60,299 nucleotides of DNA, taken from Smittium mucronatum (Eukaryota > Kickxellomycota > Harpellomycetes > Harpellales > Legeriomycetaceae). The DNA lies in the NCBI GenBank assembly GCA_001953115.1, contig LSSL01000952.1, positions 1-60,299 on the forward strand, written 5' to 3'. Made by a program: the position numbers and the translations under genes. This document shows positions 1-12,704 of this stretch, piece by piece (the stretch's first letter is position 1; every line of letters begins with the position of its first letter). The notes below the pieces were generated by a model, which did no database searches, had not been told where the DNA came from, and saw nothing but the letters and a program-made list of their open reading frames with translations.

Positions 1-361
1 TAGGAAAGTCATGTCGATCAAACCCACGTTTGGGTAGGAGTCTAATTTTATTAATCCTGTTAGAAGTAGGCTCTGACTGGGAGCTCAATAGCTTCAATGA
101 ACTGTTGTTCATTGAAAAAGAGCTTAATTCTTGACTGCACGTAACCTCAGTCATCCAGCCTACTTGGTGCAATGCCATGGGGGTCTTTCGGTTGGTAGAT
201 TGAACCTTTTTCCCGTAGGTACGCAGCCGGTAGCCCGGCAGAGGAACTTATTTTAGTTGGGATAATAGTCTTTTCTATACGTCTTTTTCTTTTTTTCAAA
301 ATTTTTTAATATAGTTTTTAATGACGTTATCTTACAATAAAATTCCGTGATACAAAAAAAA
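1..361 (+). repeat. SINE-like dispersed repeat, copy 1 (5' end cut by window)
   Basis: This is one of three copies of the same repeat in the window; the others are 2531-3067 (minus) and 31861-32395 (plus). It contains ordered small hairpins: ACCCA-CGTT-TGGGT at 22-35, and a perfect 10-bp stem with a TGTT loop at 93-116. The 3' end reads CTTACAATAAAATTCCGTG, then ATAC and a run of A residues (353-361). The polyadenylated 3' terminus and lack of coding capacity are typical of a non-autonomous retroelement. The head region seen in the other two copies lies outside the window. Whether the family is a true pol III SINE or a LINE-derived tail is unresolved. Confidence 0.75.
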
Positions 362-2530
362 TGATAATATTATAACTTAATCTTCATCTGAAAGTATCTT
401 TATGATATAATGTTATCGATTTCCATCCCAAAAAACTTAATAAAATATCAAGAAATAAATTATAATTTGTCTTATTCTATACATTATCTATATTTTTATT
501 TTTTATAAACAGAAATGGAAATAGAAATAGAAATACTTATTTTTGAATATCCTTTAATATAAAATATTTTTAATCCAATTTTAAACAGATAAAAAGATAA
601 GCAAATATAAAAATAGATATAAATACTAATAAATATAAACATTTCTAAATATAGAAAATTATAACAAGTAAATAGAGCTAAAATTTTCTAATATCAATCT
701 CATTTTTCGGTAAATCAGCGTATTTATCAAATACAGATATAGAAGAGTTGGACATTTATTCAGGAACATTGTAAACCCATAATGGCATATTTTTTATAAT
801 TGTATATGGGTAAAGTAAATAAATTCAAATAAATTCAACTTATCAAAAAAAAATTTAAGCTAAAATAATAATGGGGGAAAATTTCAGGTTTTCCTCATTA
901 TATATGAGTTTACTTGTACAAATTTTCGTTATTTTATGCATAATATAATAAACCCAAGTGTTTTATCTGCTAAAAACTTCACTAGATCTCAAAACATTCA
1001 TAATTTCTTCTAAGTTAATAATATGTACTCGGATTAAGAAAATTTCTAATTATATTTCAAATTTTAACAAATATATTGACTAATTTTTAATTGTAAAAAT
1101 ATTAAAATATCTCCAAAAATTTCAATTTTGTTCCTTTATTTTTAAAAATTGAAAAAATACTGACTATAAAAAAACATATTCGGAAATTTATTAAGATGAA
1201 ATACAAAGCATAAAAATTCTGTATTATCTATTTTTTTAATATTTACTTGCCCCTTAAAGATAATTATATGTGAATAAGTTTATTCCTATCAAAAATTATC
1301 TGAAAAAAATCTTTACATCTTGCTGGCTATTCCTTCCCAAATACCTAGCTTGCTCACTAAGGGATTTAATTTATTTTATTTCTAATAAACTATTATTTAG
1401 CTTTGATTTTATTTAGCTATGACTTTTAAAATTTTATCTCCCACGGGAAATGTAAATATATAGAGAGGGAACTAAAAAAAGGAGAAAAGGAGAACAAAAA
1501 AAATTTCGAAGTAAAAATTGGGGTATTTTTCCAATCACTTCGTTTTCATTTATTTATAGGTTTCAAACTTTTGTGAATTATATATGTAATACTAAATAAT
1601 AAATTAATCTCGTTTATTTTTTACCATAAAAAAAACCCTTGGTAATTAAAAATAATAATTATAATTTTAAATATTTGTGTGGGTAACTTAACATTATCTC
1701 AATTGACACAATTGAACATGAGAGATTTTATCGCAGGTTTTCACTGCGACATATATTTATCAGATGAGAATTCAGTAATTTATATCTAAATGATTCAATG
1801 ATTTAATTGGATTTAATTTAAGAGGATAATTTCTATGCAGAATATGGTATTAATTGTATTACAATAAATATAAACTAGGAAAAAAAATTGAAAATAGTTT
1901 GAATTCTTATCTAATTATTTTAATATAAAGATATAGCAAAAAACGATATTTTATACAAAATAATAATAATTAACATCGATTTAAAAAAATAATAATAACT
2001 TAATAATGCATTTAAATGTGGTTCATATTTTTATGTATCTCTTTTTAGTTATTTTATCATATGCTATTGTGACCGTATTTTCATTTTTAAGAATAATTGG
2101 TAATATAATATATGTGTATTTAACTTATGGATCCATAAAAATTAGGGTGCATAGCTTTAATTTTTACTTTTATTCTTAAATCGAAACAAATAAAACTTCA
2201 ATAATAAAAACAAAAGTAAAACCTCTAAAATTTTAATTGAGATAATATTCATATTTCATTTTTAATTCGACATTTTTTAAATTAATTTACATAATTTAAC
2301 TCCCAATTGGATTCAGTTTTAAATTATGCACTTTATTCGCCAGTATAACGATAAGATGCGGTTATATGTGCTTTTAGTAATTATTAGAAAAAAAATTTTT
2401 TTAAAAAAGTATTAGCTTTAGTGTTTAATTGGATATTTAATATTAAATAGTAAGCATTGTTTATTCTATCGCCGTTATATCATTTAGATGACTGGTAAAT
2501 TCCGATATTAAATTTGACCAACTAATATTA
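362..2530. other. AT-rich intergenic DNA, no gene recognised
   Basis: This stretch lies between two oppositely oriented copies of the SINE-like repeat. It is very AT-rich with stops in every frame. I see no splice-compatible coding segment, tRNA or tandem array. It could be spacer or heavily decayed transposon DNA. Confidence 0.6.
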
Positions 2531-3067
2531 TTTTTTTTTATCACGGAGTTTTATTGTAAGATAGCTTCATTAAAAAATATACTAAAAAAATATGAAATTT
2601 AGAAAAAGTCTTATATAAAAGATTATTATCCCTGCTGCAATAAGCTCTTCTGCCGGACTATCGGCTGCGTATTTAATGGAAAAGGGTGCAATCTACCAAA
2701 AGAAAAACACCCCCTGGCATTGCTTCAAGTAGGTGTATGACTGAGGTTATTTATTAAAGAATTGAGCTTTTTGTGAATGAGCAATAGTTCATTGAAGTTA
2801 CTGAGCACCTAGTCAGAGCTTACTTCTAACAGGTTTAATAAAATTAGGCTCCTACCAAACGTGGGGTTGATCAACATGGCTTTCCTAAAAATATATTTTA
2901 GGCTCTGAGATCCATCTGACTTCCGAGCACCGGACTTGTACACTATATTATGTCTCAGCTGTGCTAAACGAACGGTTCCTCCTGTTTTGAGATGGTTCTC
3001 TTCTGGAATCGCTGTCTCCTTAATCGCTGTGGTTTGTCTCCACTACTCTCAACCAAGAATAGTACAA
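2531..3067 (-). repeat. SINE-like dispersed repeat, copy 2 (apparently full length)
   Basis: Read on the minus strand, this copy starts TTGTACTATTCTTGG at 3067 and ends with TACAATAAAACTCCGTG, ATA and a poly-A run (2531-2539 as T on the plus strand). It shares its 5' start with the copy at 31861 and its 3' end with the copy ending at 361. Two copies with the same 5' boundary and a length near 530 bp argue for a complete short element rather than random 5' truncations of a LINE. The hairpin blocks CCCACGTTTGG and CAATGAAC..GCTCATT are retained with a few substitutions. I found no convincing pol III A/B box pair and no clear target-site duplication. Confidence 0.75.
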
Positions 3068-6000
3068 AGCTGCGTGAAAATTTAATTTAAATTGATTTTA
3101 AAAGTACATTATTAAGTCCACAAACCACGGCAAGATATTTCACTCTTAGGGGTGACCAAATAATCAATTTAAATATTATGTTGAATAAAATAACCAATTA
3201 AATTGGTTTTTATGACGAAGGATCTATAAATTTTCAAATAAAACTATATTTATGATGAGGCGTTTCTTGGCCTGAGAAAGATTTCTTCCGCAAATTTATC
3301 CAGAGCCTTGAAGCTATAACTTTTTCCTGTGTATTTATAGTAAATTCCTGAATTTTAAGAATTTTATTTAGTCATATTAATCCACTTTTTTAATTATAAA
3401 ATTAAATTTGGATTGAACTTACTGAGATAAGTCGTTTTTTTATTCTATTTTCGGGTTTTGGCTAAAATTGATTTTTTTTATTTTGAGTTATTTCGGGGTA
3501 TTTTGTTACTAAGAAATATTTTTAAGAGTAGAATTAAATAATAGTAAAATATTAATAAAAATAAATAATTGAATTATTAGGTATTTTCAGTATCGAAAAA
3601 TTCTTAATTAAAAGTTGAAATTTTTTAATTGAGTATCAATATACATTTTTAATGAATTTTAATTATATCTAAAGCGAATTTTTTTCCTTTAGAATTCGAC
3701 TACAGTGATTTTATATAATGATTTTCGTGAATGATGTTTTTCTCTTTTTGATATTCGATTTTCTTACTGTTTTTTTTTTTGCTGATATAATATGACCTGA
3801 CTGGCATAATGTCATCTTTTTAAATTATTGTGTTTGAAAAAAAAAACCTTTACAAATTAATTTCTTAAAAATAATTTTATCCTAAATTTAATTTTTAAAA
3901 AAATGATTTATTTATAAGTTAACCTTTTTCTTTTTTTTTTTTATCTTTTCGTTTCCATTTTTGCAAATAATAGATGTCGATTTAATAAAGCCCTAAAAAA
4001 TTATTTCAATTGTGAGATTTTACGTATTTGCTTATCAAAACTTCCACATATATATTTTTATGATAATCTAGTAGCTGAATGGGAATCAATTTTGATAAAT
4101 AAATAAATCATATCCCGGCGAAGAATATATAAGCTCGATTTTTTGGGAAAATTTACTTGACATATTTCACTTTCCTAGAATCCATCGGTGAATAGAAATC
4201 AAAATGAATTAACGCCACAATACCAAATAAAATGATTGCTACAAGGGGGAGAAATAAATACAGTAGAAAGTCGGCTTAAATGAATATTTTAAAAATGAAA
4301 TCCAAAATACGGACTTAGTTTTTTTGCGGACTTGTATCAAAAGAATAAATATATTTAATTTTTTAAATTTTATAGATATAAAACAACAGAAAAAACATTT
4401 ATTTCTAAGCTTGCTTCCATTTGCCTAATTTAAGTGGCTACAAATAGACAATTTAACTAATGTTTTTGGTGGAATATATGTAAAAATAGTGTATATGGAT
4501 TAACGAATTTTTTTTAAAAAAAGGCCAGTAAATAAACTAGGAGTAATTTTTCCAAAAAAAGAAAATATTGCAAAGCTTATTCGGCATTTAGAGAAATAAT
4601 AGCCAAAAAAATCCATAAAAAATTAAAGAATTTTTTATTTAAAATATAGTTTTTATTAAAAAAACTTGAGATTTCTAGAACACAAGATTTTTTGCATACT
4701 TGTGTGGGTACATACATTATATATAAGATTCTCTTTAAGGAAGGTCGCTTTTTATTAAAATTTTGACGCTTCCCTAATTTAGAAACTTTTAAAAAGTAAT
4801 ATGCATATATATTGGCTAGTTAAATTTTATTCTTGCGATAATAAATCAAATACTAGTAAAAAATGTGAAATTTATTATATTTGATCTGTTTTTTCAATAT
4901 TTGATGATTTTTTTATTTTTAAATTGTATAATATCCAATGTTTTAGATAATAAAAAAAGTTTAGTTTTGAAAATATTCTCCCATTTCGAAAAAATATTTT
5001 TAATCATGTTTAAAATGTATTTGGGTATTAAAAAACCATCTCTCTTTCATTTCTCTTAACCTAAATTGATTAATTTCATATTATTAATTATAAAATTATT
5101 ATAAATGATTACTGAATATCTCTCTCCTAAAATAAACCACTAATTAGATTCGAATTTTAGGATTCGTGAAAATATTTTTTTCATTTTAGAGGAGTATAAA
5201 CACTTATTACGTATTTATAAAAAAAACTTTTATTTAACTGGTTTTCAGTGCTCATACTCATAATTTAGGGTATTTATGCAATATAAAAAAATCAAGTAAT
5301 AATAAATAACTATTTTTTTTTTTGAGTTTTTTCGACATAAAAAAAAGAAACTCTCTTTAAATTAGACTAATAAATATTCTTTTTTTTAAAAAAAATTCCC
5401 TAATTGTTTTATTGGATAATAATTTTATCTTGAGTTAGTGTCTATCTTAATTTATTTCCCCATATTAAACGGGCTTAAATAATATAAAAACCCACGGAAA
5501 TAGAAGCTATATTAAATTATTCAACCAAATTTTTCAGGGAATGGGCGGTGAAATTTTTATTTTATAGCTTGTAAAATTAAATTTTAGGTGCGAAATGTTA
5601 CGCCTTTAATCTTAAAATATTGTTTATTTTTTTAAAGAAATGCTATATTTGGTTTAATATTACCTATTGGGATTTAATTTGGGTTTAAATACTTGTTCAT
5701 TTTTCCATTTAAATTATTGTATTTAATTAATGGCAAAACAATTTGATTTTTTAGATGATATTACCCAAATTTTAGAATGTAAAATTAATAACTGAAAATC
5801 ACTTTAATTTATACCAAATCTAATAATAAATTATTTTTCCTAACCCGAAGTTGAGATGCCGTTCTATCTTCTTTGTTTTACTTGTTTAACACAAAAAAAA
5901 TACTGAATGTATAAGCTTAATCAATTTCTTTCACTTATTATAATTTGTAGAGCCCAAAAAATATAATAACTTCTTATTGACTTTCTAATCGGGTTCATTT

Positions 6001-6805
6001 ATAAATGTTTTTTTGGACGATATAGTCAAAATTTTATATGAAATGATTCTTTAAAATTTAGTTTAGGCAAAAAAAAATTCAAAAAGATTTACAAAAACAA
6101 CATTTATTAATGGAAAAAGAACAGAAAAATCCAATTTTGATGGATAGTAAAGATTTGATTAATACTATCAATTAATAAAGAGATTCCATTGGAAATTCTA
6201 ATATTTATAGACAAGCTAGAGATAGAATTGGAAAAAATGATCAGTAAAGGCATCACATCTGGAAGAAAAGTGTGATGGGACAGACCCTATGAAGATTTTT
6301 AGTGATTAATGAGTCCAGAAATCAGGTGAATTCTAGTAAAAGAACAAGAAAAGTTGCAAGAATAACTAATTGAACTCCTGAAAAAAAGAGGGTGGGGTCT
6401 AATAAGCCGAATTCTGCATGACAGACTTCTCCCCGAAAAATATCGAGGATTGAGTATCCCGATAACCATTGACTGGTGGCTGTCGGTAGAAAAAAATATA
6501 TTTATTTTTAGAAATTTTTTATTTATAAATCGTATTTATATTAATTCGGGCTCCATACTTTAATTTCAAAGCAAATTTTTATGATTCTGAAAAAAAGGCG
6601 GACAGAAATATGTTGCGGAAAAAAAAGTTATTAAAAAAGTTGAAAATTCCCAGTTTGAAATTCATAAATTAAGAGAAAGCGGTGAAGTGACGAAAAAATA
6701 CTCACTAAATATTCTTCACAAATTAATGCTGCGATGCCTTTATCTTTATAGATTGAAAACGAAGCTAGGAAAACAAAATTTTAAACTTCAAGTATGATTA
6801 TCCAG
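3068..6805. other. AT-rich intergenic DNA, no gene recognised
   Basis: This region is very AT-rich and holds only short chance open frames, for example 64 codons at 4865-5059 with no recognisable motif. The segment at about 6100-6500 is less AT-biased than its surroundings and may be more decayed transposon coding sequence upstream of the Helitron relic. I could not match it to a family. Confidence 0.55.
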
Positions 6806-9800
6806 GGAATGCTATATCAGTTCTCTGATTTTCACGGTGATGGGATTTATAATCCCAACTTTGCAAAAATATATGAACACGGTCATAGCCATGTTTAAGT
6901 AGAGGCGAGGGTGAGGCTGGATCGGATTTAATAACTTAACCCTTTCCGGGCCCAAATTTAAGCCTCGCTCCTATTTGTATAAATTAACTATTTCAACAGG
7001 CTTAACTCCTTGATTTATTCAACAATGTACAAAATCTATTAATCTAATGGAAACGTTGAGCAAAAAGTGAATGCCATTTTTTGTACCGTCGGCCTTGAAA
7101 GGGTTAAAGTACGCATTAATAAAAAAAGAGAGACTCTTGTGCATTCTAAAACCATTTAAAAGGCCCAAATACCAATGTAACAGATAGTAGATGGGGGTTT
7201 AAACATTTTTTGAAAGTTTACCCTTATATATATCTGGTATGGATTGTGCAATAAATGCAAAATAAATTATTTATGTTAAATAGCGTAAAAGGTATTATAG
7301 ATCGGAGTGTTTAATAGAGATATCAGTTTTTATTGAAAACGAGAGTGCAGAAAAAAGGGATGTTATAATTAAAGGCTGCGATGGATGTTCGCAAACTATA
7401 AGCAACACATGCAGGTCTTTTGACGCCCTGCACCATGTTTTTCTTTTACCGGAAGATGAATATTGCTGGAATTTGGGATTGAGGGAAAACTTCTATAAGA
7501 CTGATACAAGATTACAATACATACCATTTACTCTCGCTTGAATGGAAAATAAATAATCTTTTTAGATCAAAATAAATAAATTTTTAAATGGTATTTATGC
7601 TTTTTATTGCTAAAAAGGGAATTCAAAGACTTGAATATACATTTATATATCAAATTAATTTCGATGCTGAATTTCGACATTTTTTTTTATTCTATTGCCT
7701 TTCCGATTATGACTACATATCTATAGGGCGAATAAATTTTTTTCTGCCTCTTTTACCAGGTGCCCTAAAAATACGCACAATAGGTATCAAGATGAAATGA
7801 ACTTGGTCAAAAAGCACATAGAACCTGAATTTTTCATTGAAATTAAAACCAACACAGAGTAAGATGGGGGAAAAAAAAAAAGCAGTGCTATTTCCAGAAA
7901 GAAATTTCAAAAGTTTTTAAATGGTATCTAGATAAGCTGTATGTTTTAATAGTAGACGATAAAACTTTTGGGATTGCAGCAGCATATCTTTATTTTTCGA
8001 ATTTCAAAAGCATGGTCTTCCCAATGCACAAATATTGTTTATTTTGGCTTCTGAGAGCAAAACTAGATCAAATGAAGAGATATTTTTTGCTTTTTTAGCC
8101 GAGATACATTAAAAATCCATTAAGATATACGATTCTTAAAATGATGCATATAATCCCTTGTACCAATAAAGCCCTAAAAAAAAAAGTGAACAAGGAACGG
8201 CAGATGTAGATTTATTTATTTTTACGAAATTCTATAACAATTCAATCAGATAGAACGGAAACAAAAATATCTCAAAATTCAAACACAGATAACCAGATGA
8301 AGACGGGAGTAATGATGTAAGAGAACTATGTAAAGATAGATGATTCATGGGTAACATCTTATAATCCAATCTTAAAATCTAGATTTAGACTTCACATACA
8401 TTTTTGTGTTTGCATTTCAGTAAAATCCTCAAATCATAAGTTTAAATATGTTTATAATGGGAATAATAGAATGGTTTCTGGGCCAAACACGTGACAAAAC
8501 TTCATTTAAAACAATTAAATAAGCCAATATCTAGATTTAAAAATAATTTTTTAAAACTAATAGTTTTGAAGAATACAGTTTTTTGAAATAATCCAAAGAT
8601 TTCCCTTGGTAACATAAATTCACGTTCATTTAGACAATTTAAAGCAAAATATATTTAATTAGAGTGAAGAAGTGATAATAGCATGGGGGGGGGGGTAATT
8701 ATCAATAAACTCAATTCATGTATGGTTAAAAAATATTTACAGCACAGATCATGTTTTACATTTGCATAAATGCTTCCCTCTCCATTAAACGTACAAAAAA
8801 TCGTATAAATTCATGATTAAACAAAGTATACCAAGAAATAAATTTTAGAACATTGGAAGGGTTCATAATATTGTTCCGAATTCTGAACATTTGTTTTAAT
8901 TAATAATTATTCTACAAAATACGTATTCTCTGTTAAAAAACAAGCTCTTCTGAACTCTTAATATATGAAAACTTTACGTATATATCTTTTAAGGAAGTTT
9001 GTATTATTCTGTGTCTTATAAAAAATTGTGCAGAATGTGTAATTTTCCTTAAGGATTAAAATTTAACGGCGATGAAATCACAAATAAATGTTCTATTTGA
9101 GGCAATTTTGGATTTTTTGTAATTACTCCAATTCTTCCACAATTTTTTATATGCTTTTCGGTCTGAAAATTCTCTAGAGATATTTTAGAGCTATTCCAGA
9201 ATCGCGTATAGACCTAGAAGTCTAAAAATTTTAGTAGTTAACTATATTAAATTAAAAATAGAAACTTTTTCCAAAAAAAAAATTTCAAACTTAGGGACAC
9301 CAAGATTATATTTAAGGGTTTAAATGAAACAACTAATATATTTAGATAGAAAATAAAGTTAAAACCTTTTCAAAATTCTTTTAGAAGCTTTACATATAGT
9401 TTATATAAACCTTTTCTTCTTCTTTTTTATCAGAATATTTACCAAATATAACACAGTCTAGTTAAATTTTCGTTATAGGTGTCTATAAATCTCCAAAAAA
9501 ACAGCCTTTTCTTACCTTAAACTTTGTAGACGCGCCAGGAGGAGTGGTTAATATTTTTTTATTTAAGAATTATGGGAGTAAATAAGATACTCAAGACAGA
9601 TAATCTTAGTGGTTGGATGAAATATAATCGCAACTCTGCTTCCATGATAAAGAATTTTCCACTCAAGAATTAAAATTCCTATGAATATAACTAAATAATT
9701 TATAGGAAAAATACAGGGCAGGGATATTTAGCTGAAGTAAAAAAAAAATCTCATATAATTAAATGTGATGAGGCTCCTTTGGCTCATAAAAATATATTAA

Positions 9801-10753
9801 AGACGCTGGATATAATTTTGAAAGATATGATGGGCAATAAACTTCCATTCTGCGATAAACCCCTGATTATGGGAAGGAGTATTAGACAAACACTTGTTGT
9901 AATAAAGCAAGAATATATTTATCAAAATTTTGAATCTATTCATTTTTTTTTTCTTGTTTGGAACAAGTTTAAAATATAAAAAATGGGAGAGAATATGGGA
10001 GTTTTTCAGAACGGAACCTCTTACGGAAATTTAGATTTATCCGAGACAACTTTTTTTATTTGATGATTTTAGTTTGGCTTAGTTATCAGGAACCGATTTA
10101 ATATAAATGGTATATTATGTTTGTTTTACATTGGACTTTAATAAACTTAATTATTGAGTGTTTTCAGATCTGATCCCAAACTATGTCACCAATGGAAGGT
10201 TATAAAGGCTTTTAATTTTTACAGCGCATAATGATGGGATTGAATGAAACAAATAAGAACGTGTATAATGTATTCCCCGGAAATAAATTTAAACCTTTAG
10301 TGTATATTTTATTTCTGGATATCACAAAGAAAATTTTCCACTAGAGTATTCAAGCAAAATAGAAATATCAGACATTCCATCCCATATGCTGGAGTTAAAA
10401 AAAAAAGGGGGGGGGGTAGTGGATATATTGGCTAGAGATTTTGACTCAAGCAATAGTCTGTAATGAAGCAAAACTTTTAATAATTGTGATGATTGGCCAC
10501 AAGATACTGAAAGCAATTTTTTTTTTTTTTTGGATTAGGTGGAGAGATACTATTAAAAAGAATTTACCTTTGAACTAGCAATTTTTTTTAAAAATTTTTT
10601 GTGAAAGAGATGAGGCAGTTTCTTATTAGTGCGACTTTTTTTTTGGTGAAAATCAATACATATCAATATCGAACTTTGGACAGAGTTGGTATTTTTCTGC
10701 ACTAGGCTATATTCAAAAAATGGGCAGCTTTATGCAGCAGATTCGAGGGTAAC
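6806..10753 (+). pseudogene. Decayed Helitron Rep-helicase (rolling-circle transposon relic)
   Basis: Successive fragments, in the right order but broken by many stops and frameshifts, read like a Helitron RepHel polyprotein. GMLYQFSDFHGDG at 6806-6895 resembles the GQLYHRIGSLLP block. An open stretch at 7317-7544 contains CRSFDALHHVFLLPEDEYCW, resembling YDPLQYPLLFPRGEDGW. 7976-8164 contains NFKSMVFPMHKYCLFWL, like EFQKRGLPHAHILLWL around the Rep HUH motif. 8321-8470 has DSWVTSYNPILKSRF and KFKYVYNG, like RWVVPYNPYLL and YKYVYKG. The PIF1-type helicase follows: a degraded Walker A (FVDAPGG, 9523-9549), CDEAPLAHKN with MMGNKLPF (9752-9979), FPLEYSS with EISDIPSHMLEL (from 10317), and TLDRVGIFLH with GQLYAADSRV (to 10753). 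Order, spacing and helicase signatures are characteristic. Element termini (5' TC, 3' hairpin-CTRR) were not located. It is certainly non-functional and carries a nested MITE at 6936-7107. Confidence 0.88.
6936..7107. mobile_element. piggyBac-like MITE, 172 bp, nested in the Helitron relic
   Basis: It begins TTAA-CCCTTTCCGGGCCC and ends TTGAAAGGG-TTAA: a TTAA target-site duplication with terminal CCCTTTC/GAAAGGG inverted repeats. TTAA targets and CCC termini are hallmarks of the piggyBac superfamily. The element has no coding capacity. Total length, termini and internal blocks (CCTATTTG near the left end, GCCATTTTTTGTAC near the right end) match the element at 16442-16613, so they are two copies of one family. 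It interrupts the decayed Helitron coding region and is therefore younger than that insertion. Confidence 0.88.
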
Positions 10754-12704
10754 AAGATAATTAAAAACAATATTTTCATTTAAAAAATGAAAAAAAAAAA
10801 CAAGAAATGAAGTATAAAATGACGATTCACAGCAATGTATTTGTTGCCAATATACATGAATTTTTTTTTTTTTTGAAAATATTATTGCTTGGTGCTTTTA
10901 AAGATTGAATGTTTTTCTTGGTGACAGCAAATTAATATTTAGATTGGATATTAATTCATATTACTGGATTCCCACTACTATTTATGATGTTTTGTATTAT
11001 TGCAATGGAGATTAAGAAATCCAAACATAGATAATAAATGATAAATAATAAAAGATGACGTTTACATTCGCTTTTTTTTTAAACATTTTCCCAATAAAAA
11101 AGGTAATTTTTTGATCTCTAGTTTATATTTTCTGATATTTTTTTCCCGTGTATTTGTATATTTCGAAATTAGTAGACCAAGAAAATTTTAATAGAAATAA
11201 AACATATTCAAAAAAGGATTTTTAAAAAATACATGGATTATTAATTATAAAATTTTGGAATTTTTTTACAGATCCTTTTTCGTCTCGAAGTATTATATTT
11301 GGGGTTTTATTAGTTAATAGCTAAGCGGATTGTTTTATTTGTTACAAGTGGACAATTTCGTGATTTCTTTTAGTGATTGCAATTCCCAAACTAATACACA
11401 GAAAGAAAATAAAAACGATAAAAGTCGATTTGAGTTCGGCCCGAAACTATAGAATTTTTACAGTGCCATTGTTAGACTGGATATGGAGATCATTCGAACA
11501 ATTTGAACAATTATCCAGATGGGGAAGGGGGGGGGAGGGGGTCATGGTGTGATGAGTAACTGTGAATTATGATGTTTTCTATTTGGCGATACTTTATATC
11601 TAGCCAACTAAACAAGTGAAAATAAAAAACCGGTTCTATTGGATGAAAACCGAGAGGTGAATCACACCTATTTTGGGAACGAACGTGTTTTATTTTTATT
11701 TTTTGGGGATGTCAAATAGCGAGTAGTTTGGATTTACAGTATAGGGGTTATTTATAGCGCTATTTGTGGATCTTGTTGAGGGAACGAGAGAGGAGAGCAT
11801 GAATAACGGTCAGGTGATAATTCCTTTCTTTTTATGCAGAGAATAAAGAATAGTGCAAAAGATTAAAATCTTGTTTGTATTGACTTGGATTTACAGGGGA
11901 AAAAAAAAATAAGGATTGTAAATTCGAACCATGACTTGAAATAAATGGTGGGTTTGGGTCCAGCTGAGAAATCCGTTTATTTGACTCTTTCGTTACCAAT
12001 AAAATGAAATGAAATTCCTATTGTAAAGGTAAAACTCTATTTTCCACTCGTTAATAACAAAAACAAACCCAATAGTTAATGTGAATTGAGGGAATTAAAT
12101 GTTTTTATTAGCCGAAAAGCGGTGGCTATTTTTTTATGCTGTTTTGTCTATAAATGGTTAAAGCGCATTGGAATGATTTGTGGGATTTGGGCGAATGGGA
12201 AGGTGCCGAAATATATAAATGTATGGCGATTTGAATTCTGCATATTATTGGTAGAGGTTAATAAGCCGAACAAATCAATAACAGCTGGAACTCTTTTCGG
12301 TGACGTATTTTTCCCACCACGAGAAGGTCACCCGGCTACTAAAAGCTATCGGAAAGGCTTTGGGGGCAATAGAGACAGAGGAGTGGGGAGTGAGGTGAAG
12401 GATGAAACCAAGTCAGTATCGGGAATGAAGGGAATTTTTTTTCAAAAAAAAATGACGAGGAAACTAACCAATACTAGTTTAGGGATTGCAAAAGGTGAGT
12501 CCGGGAACTGGAGAGGAGTGGGAGAGGGCAACCTGCAAGCTTGAACGAGGGGATGAGAAAGGATAGAGGAATAAATACTTTATTTTTTTTTATCAGTCTA
12601 ATTTTAATAATTTTTATTTTTTCAAAACTAAACAAATTCATCCTTTTTATTTTAATTTTTTGTAAAAAAGTAATCGTTTATACATTTATATATAAATACA
12701 AAGA
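10754..12704. other. Intergenic region between Helitron relic and first gene
   Basis: No gene is supported here. There are G-homopolymer tracts (for example near 11521-11540) and a slightly richer GC content from about 11500 onward. A 152-codon open frame at 12086-12544 has no recognisable domain and a composition like translated spacer. The last few hundred bases probably include the promoter of the gene starting at 12705. Confidence 0.5.

Noticed and set aside
6100..6500. Possible retrotransposon reverse-transcriptase remnant (a segment reading ELEKMISKGITSGRK)
   Set aside because: The resemblance to the ExExxxxxGII segment of Ty3-type polyproteins is too short and unsupported by neighbouring motifs.
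7588..7910. Two overlapping open frames on opposite strands, about 65-70 codons
   Set aside because: They lie inside the decayed Helitron and neither corresponds to a recognisable Rep block; not independent genes.
12086..12544. 152-codon plus-strand open frame
   Set aside because: No domain, no periodic composition, no splice context; a chance frame in a slightly GC-richer promoter region.
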